Positions 1 to 13,400 of a DNA stretch of 64,000 nt are shown in pieces. The translations under genes were made by a program, and so were the position numbers. The notes beneath the pieces are model-generated. The model saw only the letters and a program-made list of their open reading frames with translations. It did not search any database and was not told the origin of the DNA. Location of the stretch: NCBI GenBank assembly GCA_008704415.1, contig VXIS01000054.1:1-64000 (forward strand), read 5' to 3'. Origin of the DNA: Sphaerosporella brunnea. Lineage: Eukaryota; Ascomycota; Pezizomycetes; Pezizales; Pyronemataceae. Each line of letters starts with the position of its first letter. Position 1 is the first letter of the stretch.

Positions 1-1610
1 CCCACCATCCTCGGGCATACACACACCCGTCCATTTCCAAAAAAAAAAACAAAAAAAAAACCACATCCAAAGTGGCGCAAACACTCTCATCAACCAAACC
101 AGCAAGTACCTATCTCATCTCAACTGCGAGTGCGAGTGCTAAAACATGACCACACAATCAGTTCGTTCTCGCTCCCTACCCCCCCCCCCCCCACCGGATC
201 CAACATCCCCAAAACACTCTCAACAACTCGTACTTAATGTGCGTAATCTCATCTGATCCAATCCAAATTCCTCATGATCACCTCCGCCCCGCCCCGCCCC
301 GCCACCGACCCCGATCCCGCCTTCTAGAAAAAAAATATGCAGAAAATTGTGCCTGCAGGACTAAAGTACAGCCTTACTCGCAGTACAATAGTAACTAAAG
401 TAAGACTTAGTACGTAGCTGCAAGGCTGGGCTGGTTCTGGGCAGTGGTGGCGCATGGCAAGCATAGGCGAAGAAAAGCAGGTGGAAAAAAACGCCCGCCG
501 GCCTTGAAGGTCAAGTCAAGCAAGGACAAGGAAAGCCAGTATGTAGGTGTCAAGCTTAAGATAGATTTCGGTCAAACCGTTGCCTGCCAAAAATGTATGT
601 ACTCTACGAATCAAGATAATGTACATCTACAGTTCACGAAGAGAACAGAAAGAAGTACGATCATGAACAATCATAGCATCATAATTCACACACTCACCCC
701 TCAAAGACAACAAAGACAGAGCAGCAAAAACTACACAGCGAAAACAGACAACCCCACCCATCTTTCCCCCTCTTTCAATCCACAAGCATTTCTCATCCTC
801 CAGGTAACAACAATACAAGTCCCCTATCCTATCATCATGATCCGTTCCGTCCTCCAAATGTCCCAACCCAGATCGTGAAACTGAAAAAAGAACCGCAGTA
901 AAATAAACATCGAAATGAAACGTTAATGATATATCAGACATTTTCCAACATCACATCTGCTGCCCCAGGCGCGAGCCCGAGCAGCAGACCCACCAACAGA
1001 AAGGGATATATGAATGTAGCAGATAAAAAGAATCGGTGACAAAAGTACAATGCAAGAAAAGTGGGTAAAGTGGGCAAAGCAAAGAACAGACGGAAAGAAA
1101 TAGGTACAAACACACCTACCACTTCCCATGATCAACGCGCGAGGATATCATGATATCAACCCACAAGAACACTCATCAGGTATCCCAACAGCACACCCCC
1201 TAAAGAGCAAATAAAAAACGCCAGAGGTCGTAAACAGCGCATGCGGCACCAACCGACCATCGTAGAAGCACCTGTAATGAGCCCACCACCCAAACAAAAA
1301 ACAAACATGAAAAAAACGTGAAGAAAAAAAAAAAAAAAAAAAAAAAAAAACGCAGAACAATCGTCAGAACATAAGCTTTTTTGCAGACAAGGGGAAAGCA
1401 CCCATCGCAGAAAAAAGGTGAACAGAACACAAACAATACAAAGGTGTATGGTATGAAATCCCCGAATGCGATGTACCGAAATTCACAATCAAAGCAAACC
1501 CAGTTTTGCTCCTGCCCAAGACCCCCTTGTACGACGTGGTGAAGAAATCTAAAGAGTTAATGCGGAAGAGAAACTTTGTTTTTGGCTCGCACAAGCCCCT
1601 CAACATCAGC
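1..1610. other. gene-free 3' flank of the regulator gene
   Basis: No coding region is convincing here. The stretch is rich in A-runs and C-runs, including an uninterrupted A tract at 1324-1350, which is a T tract on the strand of the neighbouring minus-strand gene. The only longer open frames start at non-ATG codons or have homopolymer-derived composition (poly-Phe or poly-Lys). The 3' UTR and terminator of the gene ending at 1611 presumably lie at the right end, but no clear AATAAA-type signal was identified. Confidence 0.6.
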
Positions 1611-4399
1611 TCACGAAGACGAGCCGGCGCCTCGAGAGCGTCGTGTTCTCTCCATCCACTTGCGCTTGCCAACTCGCGTTTCTAGGTGTGGTGCCGAACT
1701 AGCAACATCGGTCCCTGCAGCCATCATGCTGCTTCGCATTTTATTGCGATACGCATCCACTATGGTCTCAATTAGCTCAAACTTTCGATGCGAGCAGGCA
1801 AAATAGAAAAATCTTACAGGCTCGCTGCAGAAACATCGTCCTCCCCGCAAAAACCCTCGACTGGCTCCACGACATACGATAACCCAGCTCGTTCAAGTCG
1901 TTCTCCTTTTTTCTCTTGGCACTCGAGGGCGGCGGGGTCGGGACGGTCATGTTACTTCCGTCCAACATAGGGACGACCACTTGGGTGTGGATTTCGGTCC
2001 CACTGTTGTCCAGATCTTCCTGCGACGAGATAAACGACCGGGGGTAGACCGAATTGGACTTGCGATAGGAATCCGGTATCTCCTGCATGTGGACCTGATC
2101 GAGCATGACGCGGACGCGCACGCGTGAGCCACGGTGCGGATCGTCCACAAGGATAAACTTACGGCGTTTGTGCTCCGGGATATCGCCAAACAGAGAAGTG
2201 TTAGTTGGCGGAGTGGAAGCGGCCACAGCCGTCGGAGCACTGGTGGAAGGGCCCATGGACTCCATTCCGTTGTGCATCGCCGGAGGGATCGACGATCCAG
2301 GAACACTCTCCGAAGGGTACGAAGAGGAGTAGTGGAAAACATGCCGAGGCCGAATATCGCTTCCGCTGGTGGGTCCCTGATGATGATGGTGGTGAGACTG
2401 GGCGTTTCCGAACTCGTTCTCACCCACAGCAGGTGAAAGATGGCCGGAAGTTGATCGCGAGTTGTCACCGGCGGCCATCTGGCTCTGGACGGTGCTATAA
2501 GTCGGCTGGCCGTTGTGATGGTGCTGCTGCAACATCGCTCCCATGTCGTCCTCTCCGTTGGTGGCGTTCGCCGAGCTGTCGGCGGTGGGCTGGTGATGGT
2601 GATGCTGCAATTGCGCACCAGAGTTGGGCAGCAAACTCGCAGGGCCCTTCAGAGCCAAACCGACGCTTGAAGAGGATGTCAAAGGCTGGACACCCGGAGC
2701 ACCTGTACCGAGATGGGCCTGGGCTGCAGCCGCAGACGCCTTGCGGTTGTTGAGCTTGGCCATTCGCCTCACTCGCCGGCTTCGCAATCTGGGGTCCTGG
2801 TTGGAATTACGCCAGCTGTCCACCGCACGCTGAATCAAACCACGTTTTCCACGCAAAGGAGGGTTGAGTTCTGCCAACGCCCAGCCGACAGTGTTACACT
2901 CCGTCTCGTAAACCAACCGATTACCACGGTACTGCTCTTTGCTACAGCAAGCTCGAGGGTAAACACAATTTTCGGTCTTGAACTCGGGCGAGAGAGCATC
3001 GACGTTTACCGACGCGACGTCACACCGAATGGTGTATTCCATCTTGACTCTGTCTCGAGAGTACTCGAACATGATCCACTGCACACCGTTCTGATCTTGC
3101 CTAACAACCAGAGGCGTTGTAGCAGGGATGGGACCTGGTGCTGCGTGTGGGTTGATTGAGCTGGCTTTATTGCCAGAAGACGACGGAGGTGCCGTACCTG
3201 GAGATGATTTGTGCACAGGAGTTTGTTGATGCTGCTGAGGCATCTTTGGAGCTGGCGATGGGTTAGGAGCAACGTGGTGATGCTGGGTCTGCTGCGGCGG
3301 GGTCATCGTCTGGTTCGCAGTGTGCGACATCAACAAAGGCTGGCTCATTTGCTGATGTTGGTGCTGCGGCGGGTACGATGGCGGTCCCTGTGGCATCTGC
3401 GGCGCATACGTCTGCGTATATCCGTACATCGGTGCCTGCATGGGCTGAGTCGAGTACACTGAACGGTGATCCGTCGCCGTTGGAGACGCGACGGATGCCG
3501 GCGAGTTCGACTGCGGCGTGTGGTAGATTGGGGGGTATGTTGGGCGGTTCATCGTGTGTGTTGCCATAAGATCCTCTCCTCCTGCTACTGCTGATGAAGG
3601 CAAAATTGGTTAGGTACAGTTACTCGGCGGGGGATGCGGTGTTGATATGTTGCGAAGGTAGTGCGAATGACGACAACAGGGGTGAGAAGATGGATCCAAG
3701 CGGGAAAAAAAGTAAACGCAAGGGGGGTAGCGCGGGATCAACGCGTCGAGGATGGGAGCTACAACGAACAACCAAGACAAGCAGCTATAAAAGCAGAACG
3801 AGGGGATAATATGGGAGTAACGTGGAGGGGGGTAAGGTAAATAATAGGGAAACAGAGGGAAGGATGAGCAGAGGGGAAATTGACAGGAAGCAGGAGGGGT
3901 GGAGGGGAGGGATGGATGGAGGGATGGAGGGATGGAGGGGATGGAGGGATGGAGGGATGGAGGGATGGGGATGGAGGGATTTGAACTGACGAGGAACACG
4001 CAACGCACCTTGAGGCGGGTACGACGAAGCCGTGGTACTTGGAGGTCCGTACGGAGAAGAGTGAGCTCCGAAGTAGGTGAGATCCTGTTGTTGCTGGGGA
4101 TGGTGCTGGGAATTAGGGAGGGAAGCGGGAGATGAAGCAAAGGGAGACTGGTGAGGCGGATGCGGCGATGAGTAAGTCGACGGGGGGTGTTGCCCTTGAT
4201 GCTGTGGCAAGGAAGGTCGCGAGTGGGGATGCTGTTGAGCTGCAGCAGATTGATGCTGCTGCTGCTGCTGTGCAGAGGTGGTGGCAGCGGATTGTGGTTG
4301 GTGGTGCTGCTGGTGGTGGTGGTGCTGGGAGCGTCCGGGATGGCTGGCGGGCTCAGCGGCCGGCTCCTCCTTATACCCTCCCACTGGTTGATGCGACAT
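1611..4399 (-). CDS. Q/H-rich putative transcriptional regulator with conserved fungal core
   Basis: Three exons on the minus strand: 4399-4009, 3590-1818 and 1759-1611, 770 codons plus stop. Intron 1 (418 nt) is inflated by a GGATGGAG minisatellite. Intron 2 (58 nt) has GTAAGA, a GCTAAT branch site and ATAG, and its phase fits. Residues 1-290 are low-complexity Q/H/P/S. About residues 290-415 form a globular block starting VVRQDQNGVQWIMFEYSRDR, with paired cysteines (YPRACCSKEQYRGNRL) and a basic stretch (DPRLRSRRVRRMAK). A second block near 595-650 contains VDDPHRGSRVRVRVMLDQVH. The last exon supplies a basic end (ETRVGKRKWMERTRR). I recall this core as conserved across Pezizomycotina and classed as a domain of unknown function (DUF8032-like), but could not verify this. 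Nuclear regulation is inferred from Gln-rich and basic composition only. Without the 58-nt intron the frame would close after KIFLFCLLASKV, which is less plausible. Confidence 0.8.
3898..3977. repeat. GGATGGAG minisatellite inside intron 1
   Basis: Imperfect tandem copies of a GGGATGGA/GGATGGAG unit lie inside the first intron of the minus-strand regulator gene and account for part of its unusual 418-nt length. The intron boundaries (GTGCGT donor at 4008, TCAG acceptor at 3591) lie outside the repeat. Confidence 0.85.
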
Positions 4400-5034
4400 T
4401 GGGCGGGCGCCTTTTTCTGAGGTGTTCCCAGGAAAGGAAGTGACTTGGGGGGGGGGGGGGAGTGGGTGGGTGTACGAGGGGTAGGGTAGTAGCGGAGGTG
4501 ATGTGATGCGCTGGTGTGGTTGGGTTTTTTTTTTTTTTATTTTTGGGGGGGGGGGGGGTGGTATGGGAGGGGGTGGTATGGGAGGGGGCGGGGGGGTACG
4601 GAAGGTAAGTACTATACAAATAGACAAATAGTAAGGAGGTAGGGGTGCGTAGGGTTGTGGGTAGGAAGAGAGCACTGGTTGTAGGTAGGCAGGCAAGGCA
4701 AGGTAAGGTACGAAGCGGGAGGTAAGTTTCGAGGACCGGGGTGGGGGGGGGGCGACTGTTTATGGGAATTATTCGAAATTTTTCGCTAAGTACAGTACCC
4801 AGGCAGATGCAGTAGCGGACGAGGGGGTGGGCTTTTTTTGCAGAGGAGGGAAGAGGCCGGTTGTTGCCTTGGGAGCGAGGCGTGATCTCAAAAAGCAGAT
4901 CCCTTTTTGAATTTTAAGGCAGGAAAGTAAGGGTTAGGAAAAAGGGTTGGAGAGCAGGTAGAAAAGGGAAAGGGATGATGGGTGGTCGGGTGGGTGGGCT
5001 AGTTGGTATCGCTAGTGCGGGTGGATGGGCTGGG

Positions 5035-5041
5035 CTGGCTG

Positions 5042-5073
<32 letters not shown>
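5035..5073. repeat. (GGCT)n microsatellite
   Basis: About nine near-perfect GGCT units in a row, in intergenic sequence upstream of the regulator gene. Confidence 0.9.
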
Positions 5074-5074
<1 letters not shown>

Positions 5075-8000
5075 TGGTTGGTGATATCTAGAAAATGAGT
5101 TGAGTGCGAAGGCGGCCGGCGACGGAGTGATGCGATGTTCGATGCTTGGTTGCTGCGGTCGATGGATGGACGGATGGATGGCTTCTGCTGCTTCTGGAGC
5201 GAGTGGCTCTGCTTGCTCCCACCCAGCAGCAGAAGACCGGAGCGAATCGAATCGATTAAAGTCCGAAGTTGGCAGGCAGAATCGGATGGATCCCCTGGAG
5301 AATCGGAGTATTGGATATGAGGAGACCGACGAACGAAGGGCAAATCAAATTTCCCCCCAGGCGAAAAAAAAAAAAAAAAAAAAAAAAAAATTATGAAGAA
5401 AAAAAAAAGGTGTAGCTGCCTTCTCAAGTGCTGTGGCGGTGCTGCAACTATCGGCGAAAAGCGATTGGTCTTTCGCGATGTGATCAGCAACACGGCTGAG
5501 CAGCCCAAACTGAAAGGGACACACAAGAAAAAAAAAAAAAAAAGGTGCGTGCGTTGTGCTTGTTTGTGCACCTACTTCCAGAGATTCTGCGATCTGTTTC
5601 GCTCGCGTGGTTATTGGCGGCTGCGATGGAAGCACCCTTGAACCCAAGCTGTTCTCGATGTTGTTCTCGATGCTGTATGTGCGTATGTCTCGGTCAACGT
5701 TCGACCAAAAGGAAATGAAATGCCTTGCAGGACGGGCATGACCATCAGAAACGTAGGTAGGCAGGTACGACATGCAACGACCGCAGAGATGAGCAACAGC
5801 ACAAACAAGCGTTGCGGATGTATCTGGATGAGAAAGTGCTCACTGGAATGACGCGTGGCGACAACTCTGCAGAAGCTACGAAAAAATATCACTGGCCCAG
5901 ATAAAAGAGGAAATAAGGAATTGACTGCCTTCCACCCACACTGGATTACGCAGGAGACCACTCTCCGTCCGTCTCTGTATCTTCGCGCGTTGCAGGCCCA
6001 GAATCGGTTGCGAGCAGATCCGAAAATTTGCGGAAAAAGCAAACATGCAAAAAGCCTCAAAAAAAAAACTCATGGAACGCAGGACAAGCAATGCTGAATA
6101 GAATGAAAAACAAATATGAAGCCTTTAACCACAATGGGATAATTATTGAATGAGGAACTTGACAAGCAGGCGCGAGAACCGAAGGTTGTAGGGGCCTGAA
6201 GTTCATGACGAGCGGCATCGATGTATCTGGGTAACAAGGAGCAACCTCAGCTCAGGGAAAACAAATGCGAACATGAGATGGAAAACGGTCGCTACCAGGG
6301 CCAGCCAACCAGCAGCATCAGGAATCGCAGTCCAGGGAGCTCGAGGAGGAAACAAACACACCAGGCCCTAGGACGTCAAACAGATCTTTCGTGTCTCTGT
6401 TGTAGCGTCTTCACACAACTAGTCGGAAGTAGTACGTAAAGAAAGCTACGGAAGCACCTTTTGCGTGTTACGGCCCAAACTGAAGTGATGCAGACGTGTT
6501 CGTCTTTGGTTTAACCACTCTATCTTGAGCTGGGCGCTTCTTCGAAACAATGATATAATTACCCGCCACCAGATGGGATGGAGCCCGTTTTTTTTTTTTT
6601 TTTTTTTTTCTCTCTCTTCGTGACCGTATTGCGGAGCGTTGCTCCTGCTATTTACCGTGATGAAACGTGTGGTTGATTTGGCCAGCGAGTGCTGTGGATC
6701 GGGTCTCACTCTTCGTCACACCTCGAGCAATTTTATATCGAACCTTTAAAGCCGCGGCAGTGGGGCACGCTCGATATTGGATGTCGATGCGAGTGAATGC
6801 GGCTGTGTGGCTGGACGACAGGGGCTGTCTATCTGTGCGATGACAGCAATGGCTGCGGAAAAAGATGATCAGGAATAAACCTCCGATTCCACATGATAAT
6901 GAGGGGAAACGAGGAGGGGGCAAAAGGCGGTGACAAATGGCCGAAGTGCGACACTGAGAACGTGTTTGTTGTTTTCGTTCCGAGTCAATGGATTTGTGTG
7001 CACAACTTCGGGATGGGACGAATGAACAGAATGGGGATGCTTGGCCTGCAAGATCGTCTGGCGGGATGCTTTTTGACTGGGGTGTTTTGACGATGTGGCG
7101 TTTTCTGGGGAGGGATCAAAAGATGGGGAAGTTCGCTGGGTGACACACCAAAGAGTGGAATAGGCCCTTGCTGAGGCGCTTGGAAATCTCGATTCTCGAT
7201 TAACCAGACAGATACCGCACTGGCAATCGCTTGATGGGATCCTGACGGGATCCTGACCTTGACGATGCGACGACGCTGGTGGAGGGGCTGCGGGCGGGTC
7301 AGGGTTTGAGAGACACCAAGCTTAAGGACGAGATGCAGAGTGGGATGAGGGATGGGATGGGATGGATGGGCCAGCCTGGGATGCGACGACAGGTAACGGG
7401 CGGTAGGCGGGAGCAGGGAACAGGATCAAGGGATGAGGAAGGCTCAAAAGGCTGTGCTGGGGTTTTTTCTAACAGTTGAACAGGGTCGCCGGCACCAAGC
7501 GAAGGAGGGATGTCGAGATATCGATGATGTCGTTCTGTTCCTTGCGCACAAACAACATCGCGAGAAACACCACAACGCACTATGACAGTTATCGATATCG
7601 GGGGTCCATCAGGGCTGATCGAAAGCGTTTTCGCACTTCATACGCAGTCGTGTTTTTCTTTTTTTTTCTTTTTCTCGCGCCGGCTCTCCTTAAGGAACCA
7701 ACCAACACATGCCGAAAAGTCTCGACTCTGACCACTCACTGCAAGCCGAGCCCATTCCAACGCCAGAGGAAATGTTTTCCGTAGCTCCGCTGTGTACGCC
7801 GATGTCGATATGGCCCTTTTGGTGGCCAGCTGTTTGGCATAGCGCCTCGGATTGGCCCCGGAGGGCGGCCTTGTGTTGTTTGACAACCTATTTTATTCAC
7901 TCATGCGCGTGGCCTTCCAAGAGTTATGTTATGGACGGTCTTATCGGAGAGCACCGTCACCCGTCAAGTCGATTCTGCCGTCCTTCCAGCAGCCTGATGT

Positions 8001-10274
8001 GCTCGCTGCCCACCGGTGTGCGGATCATGTGAGTGGCATCTGTCCATACACGAGCCCCGACTGCCGTGTGGGTGGGGCTTGTGCTAGTCCTCTTGCGCTT
8101 TCGGCCGTGCGACGTGAAAGGCAGTTGCCTAGCCAGATTGGGCTATATATCTTCAACAGTAATCAAGGGTTTTCTGTGCATCGCCCGCGATTCCGAACAG
8201 ACCGACCAAAATGCAACACCCCCGTGACTCCATTGCACCGGGAATCCCCCACCTCATTCACGGTGCCCACGCGCGCGGGTCGTACACTTTGCATACGCTT
8301 TCATACGAGCCGTCGGTTCGGTTCATCGCAGAGCAGATGGGAAATCTTAAACCGACCAGAAAATAAAAAAAGATCGCCTTTCTGTCAAGGAAGGACCAGC
8401 CAGATCCTGCCACTATCCTAGTCTGATGCGCCGCTCAAATCTAAAGAAAGGAACAACCACTCAAAACCCGCAAACAGTCACAGAGCGTGCATCGTCTAGC
8501 ACATCGATCTAACGCGTTAACGCATTTGTGCGTTTGGCTCCACTTTCACGCTGCCCGTAATCTGATTGGCCGCCAGTTGGAAACCTGCGGCATCGACTCG
8601 GACTCTCTCTTCCCCATGCTCAGAAGTCCGGCTGGCAGGTATACATGCCGTTGAAGGCTGTGTTCAATTGCAAGACATGTACATCAATCGATAACAACTC
8701 TCAAGCTGATCGCAGCCTGGATTCTTTCGCAGGCGAAGGGTCCGTCTGCCATGCTGACATGGGAGGTGACATGGGGAGGCTGGATGATCCGCTGTCGGGT
8801 TCTCTGCAAGGCAAGCAAGCAACCCCCCTAGCAACGCTCCAGTTAGTCCGTCGTAACTTCTCACTTGCACTTCACCTTCTTCATTCTGCGATATGTCCTC
8901 AACGCTTGCGGATATTCGTGAAATTCTCCCATGATCAAAGGAATCCCCTAGAGCAGCGCAGAAAGTGAGATTAAGGAATGGCGCGTCCCTCCAACTTTCA
9001 GTTGGCACACAAAAGGTCTCGTGCTGAGTGTGGGGCTATGCGGTGTCCGTAATACGACAACAGGTATGTAGCTGAAAAGTCCACGCTCGACTCCGAAGGC
9101 AAGGCAGGATTATCTCCGAGCTTCCGAATACACTTCCGTAGGCCGTGGGGTAGGATATAGCGCTATACGTAACTCCCACTCAGCCACACAAGTTCCGTCA
9201 CTGCTTTCATGCAGGGAGGTGAGACAGGAATCATCCTATCCAGCCGGGCATGGCCATTCTGTCAATATGTATCCACACGGCTCGCGTTCAACGGCTGAAC
9301 GGGATGAGGATGTCACAGAGCTGGCAGTCGCGAGAGTTTCGGTGTTATGTATCAATCTACTCCACACTCAACGACAACTTCTGCCTAATATTGCATCGCT
9401 TTTGGGAGTCTCGAATCATTTCGAACGATTTGCATATATGATATCTCGGATTTCAGAAGTTCTGCAACTGGAGACGCTATCTACCAATTCATGCAGGTAG
9501 TCCCGAAGTGAAACCGGACGGACCGATTCCTTCTCTTCGTGCTTTCAAACAAACGGTTAGTACCTGAAATTTCGGATTCGGCTTTACCGACCCCCGATGA
9601 AAGACTCTTCTGGAATCGTTCAAGACAGTCGGCGTCGGGAAGTGACGGACAAACTGTCAGATATCTGCCGGCCACCACTGACCACCGTAGAACGTCTCGG
9701 TGCACCAATCAGCACCATTTCGCGACGAGCCATCTCCACACTGATGCACGCAAATCCCGGCCCCGTAGCCGAATCAACAAGCCACTCGGAGAATATGCCA
9801 ACAAGGGTAAAATGGCGCGATGAGTGGAAATCCTTGAAGAGGCTGGCGCACGCCTCGACTTTCTTCCAGAATTTAATCGAGCTTACAAATATGTAAGCCG
9901 GCGAGCGGCCAGAATAACAGGGTATTTTGACGGCGGATTCACCATCATCAACGGCTGGATATGTGGCAGGATAAAATACTCCTGGCGATGTTCCACTGTC
10001 GATCCTTCTCGCGTTCACCTTGTCTGGCCTACGGCTATTGTTATCAGTCCTCGAACTTGAGCGGGGGACTGGGCTCATCCAATTCCTGCCTTATGTACTT
10101 TGAGCTCTCATCTCATGTCGGCACATGCACCATGGTGCACGGGAGCATGAATTGGGTCTGGGTTTTCGATAAACAACGGCACGACAGGGAACCCGAGGAC
10201 GTGCGGGAGAGGATGCACAAGCAAGGTCTAAGGACGATAGCTTCAGCGCCCAAAGCACAACACGTTTTTTGCGA

Positions 10275-10448
10275 CAGTCAACTCTCCCTATAAGCATATT
10301 GTATATAAGAATAATCTTCGTATAAGAATACGGGTGACCGGTCCCGACCGAGTTTTTGAGGGACAAGCCACTCTCTCTATAAGAATTTTCACTTTACAAG
10401 AATACGCCCCAGCGGTCCCGACCGTATTCTTATAGAGAGAGTCGACTG
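10275..10448. mobile_element. MITE-like element with ~24-bp terminal inverted repeats
   Basis: The left end CAGTCAACTCTCCCTATAAG pairs with the inverted right end CAGTCGACTCTCTCTATAAG, matching about 21 of 24 positions when extended. The element is 174 bp and has no coding capacity. It is built of two related halves: each has a CTCTCYCTATAAG segment and an AAGAATACG...GGTCCCGACCG segment (about 10324-10351 and 10398-10424). The right half can also form a hairpin, AAGAATACG against CGTATTCTT. Ends beginning CAGT and small size fit non-autonomous Tc1/mariner-pogo type elements. The right flank is TA but the left is GA, so a TA target duplication is not intact. Class assignment is an inference. 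Confidence 0.65.
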
Positions 10449-13400
10449 TACTCCTACCCCACCAAGCGCCATGCACTGTCTAACATGGCGGCTCATACCT
10501 AAGGTTCTACTCGAGGATGTAGGTTGCATTAGGTGTTTCTTCGAGGCCTTGGCTTCATCAAGCGGAACTGGACGGATGGATACCCGCAGCCGTCGTTCAA
10601 CGCTCGTGCAGCGGTTCTTCAGCTGTGTATGTCCAGAGGTGAGTTATGTACAGTGTACACCTCCCTCTTTCTTACCATGTCGATGGGATGGCGCAGGATG
10701 GGAATGTAAATCCCCGGGGTCATCGCTCCCCTACCTAGATTACAGTACCAGATCGCTCGACGTCCAGGCCAGCTCTTGTATGGGATCTGGAACATACTTC
10801 CTGGCCCACATGGGGGATCTCTTACCAAATTTCCACGGTTCCAAACAGACATCGGTACATATCTGAAGCGTGAGATGTTATCAATCAGTCCGGTGGTTAC
10901 TTACGCGTACCTACATTGGTCTACAGCAGCTGGCGCTAGCTACTGATGTGTCGTCGTCCTGAGTAAAGCTTGGGGTTTGTTTTGTCGGAACTTGGGGCAC
11001 ATGACTGGCGAAAGACCACCGCATGAGTTATCTGCCCGCCGTCCAGCCGGCTCGCCTCGATATCCAAACAAGTCCCTCATACATAGTCGCCGGTAGATAG
11101 ATACCTATCAGCGCCTCCCCTAAAAACCGACTCCTCATGGACCAATGAACTCGGAGTTATCTATTTTTATTCGGCTGAAGGACAGGCTAATTCCGGAGGT
11201 ACATGATCTAATTCATGCATCGTGAATATTTATCAGAACTGATACGAAAACCGTGTAGGCTACAGTCGCATCACCAACAAGATGTAACGAGGATACATTT
11301 AAATCATTGGAAGTGGTTAGATTGAATACGTAACTGCACTCTTCGTTTTCGCATGACAGTTCCATACTGCGTCCATGGATAGAAGTCACAGGCGACCGCC
11401 CGCATCTGATAAACCATGTCTGAGGGGCTGACCAACGCGACGATGAATTCACGGACCAAAGCGAAAGTTCTAGCGACCTTCCATGACAGGGGTTGGGATG
11501 CATTCATCTTTGACTTTGAACGTCTATCGTAGGAAGCAGATTCTCAACAAAGCTACGGGGAAAAAAAGCAAGCATAACGCCTGGATAGAAGCAGCTCCGT
11601 GACTTTTAAACGCAGTAGGCGCGGCGGAAAGGAACATGCCTCGTTGGATACCAACATCCATCTAGCACGCTTTCTAATGCACTCCGCAAATGCGTGGAAT
11701 TCTGCATCGTTCCGAATCGGCGAGCATGGGGGGCTTTTCGTTTCATGGCCACAAGAGGCAGAGTCTCCGAAAAAACGAGTGCCATTTCCCATGGAGCATC
11801 AACAAGTCGGCTGGCCGCCGAAGTGATGTCGAAGATGTCTCGCCATCACAACAAGGCTCCCCTGACCCTGCACATAAACGCGAGATCGCTTCAATCCATG
11901 CTGCATCTTGTTAGGGGCAGCCCTTGAGGACAGCAGGCAGGCAGGCAGGGCAAGCGCAAAAACAAATCTCCGAGACAACTCAGGACCTGCTGCTGCGTGG
12001 CTTTTCTTTTTCTTGGGAATCCTGGATGCTCTCGTGTTTCACCAAACGGTTAACGTTGCGCCGAGCACCCCACATCGGCAACCACGATCTGACATGTCTT
12101 CGTGGCTTGCAGGCGCGCAACGTCAATGAGAGAGAGAGAATACACATCTTGGATGGCCTCACAAGATTGGTGGTCGTGGTGATGGCTGATGATCGATACT
12201 CAGTGAGAAGTTTATCTCATTCCATCTCTGTCAGCTTCTTGGCCCCCCCGCCGGAAAAACGTAGAAAAAATCCCAACCGGAGATCGGTTTCAGGTGGGAT
12301 TCACAAGGGCCTCCTGACTGCGAATCGCCTTGGTGTGAGTGAACCCCGCCGCCTTCGTCTGTACAACGAAGGTTCTTTTTAATGCTACGCTGTGGGTTTC
12401 CAATGTACCTACCTACATGCAGTAGGGAAATTGATGGATCGTTGCCATCCGGCCCCGTTACATGATTTTTCGACAAAAGTGGCCTGATTCTACAGCCTCT
12501 TCGGAGCCTCAGTCACCAATCATACGCTATCACTCACGCATGGTTCATCCTGGTAATCGGTGTACCGTGTTTCATTGGATGGATGCGCCAATGGACGCGG
12601 ATCTGGAGGATCTGAGAACATACATGCTTCACCTTGCCGTGCCGCCGTGGTGGCCGCGTTGGTTCCGCAATATGATCGGCAAGGGGAATCCAAGCTTCAT
12701 ATCAGTTCTCGACAACCTACCGATTAATATTGCACCTGGCTATGAATAAACCGCCGCTGACATATGTATCTATGGCTGCTTTGTAACGGCCCTGCCGTCT
12801 TGGAAGGAAAAACAAAGGATACAAATAACTGCAACCCCTCATCCTGCAGTTTGCAGGTAGTACCGAGGTGCAGGTGAGAGGGACATTCATTGGCTGTCGG
12901 CAGGCAGATTTTTGCTTGATTACGGAGATACTTGTTGGTGGCTCCAATGCATGTGAAACACCAGGCTTAGGATGAGAAGTGGCGGGGTGAAGTTGGTGAT
13001 TTCACAGGGCTACATACTGGCGGCCGGCATTGAGCAGAAGAAACGCTGTGTGGACGTCGCGCACCGTCGTCGTCCACCGATACGTATCAAGCCTCGGGCA
13101 CGGGAATTTGAACGTTCGGACAGGTGGATAGATGCGGTACTGTTGGGGAATGCAGCCGTCCACTGAAGGGCTGCGGAGAACCAATAGTCGTTTGGACTGC
13201 GACATACTGCATCAGGAGCGATGAAGGCTCGAGCGTACACCCACACACCCACCCACACCCACCCACACACACATGCAGTGTCCACCCATCCGCCATACAG
13301 AATTGCCACTCTATGGCATCACAAGAAGTGGGGTGATTGCGCAAAGTTTTTGATCGGTTGGATGCAAGATGCCCACTTTCTTGCAGGAGGCGGGGGGAGG

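Noticed and set aside
444..878. Plus-strand open frame with a basic start
   Set aside because: It begins at GTG, has no fungal start context, no intron-joined continuation and no recognisable motif.
7852..8421. 189-codon open frame on the plus strand
   Set aside because: Composition looks random, there is no family resemblance, and no splice-linked exon was found on either side.
13236..13274. CRISPR-like or structured repeat
   Set aside because: It is a plain CACACC microsatellite without spacers; no CRISPR array is expected in a fungal nuclear sequence.
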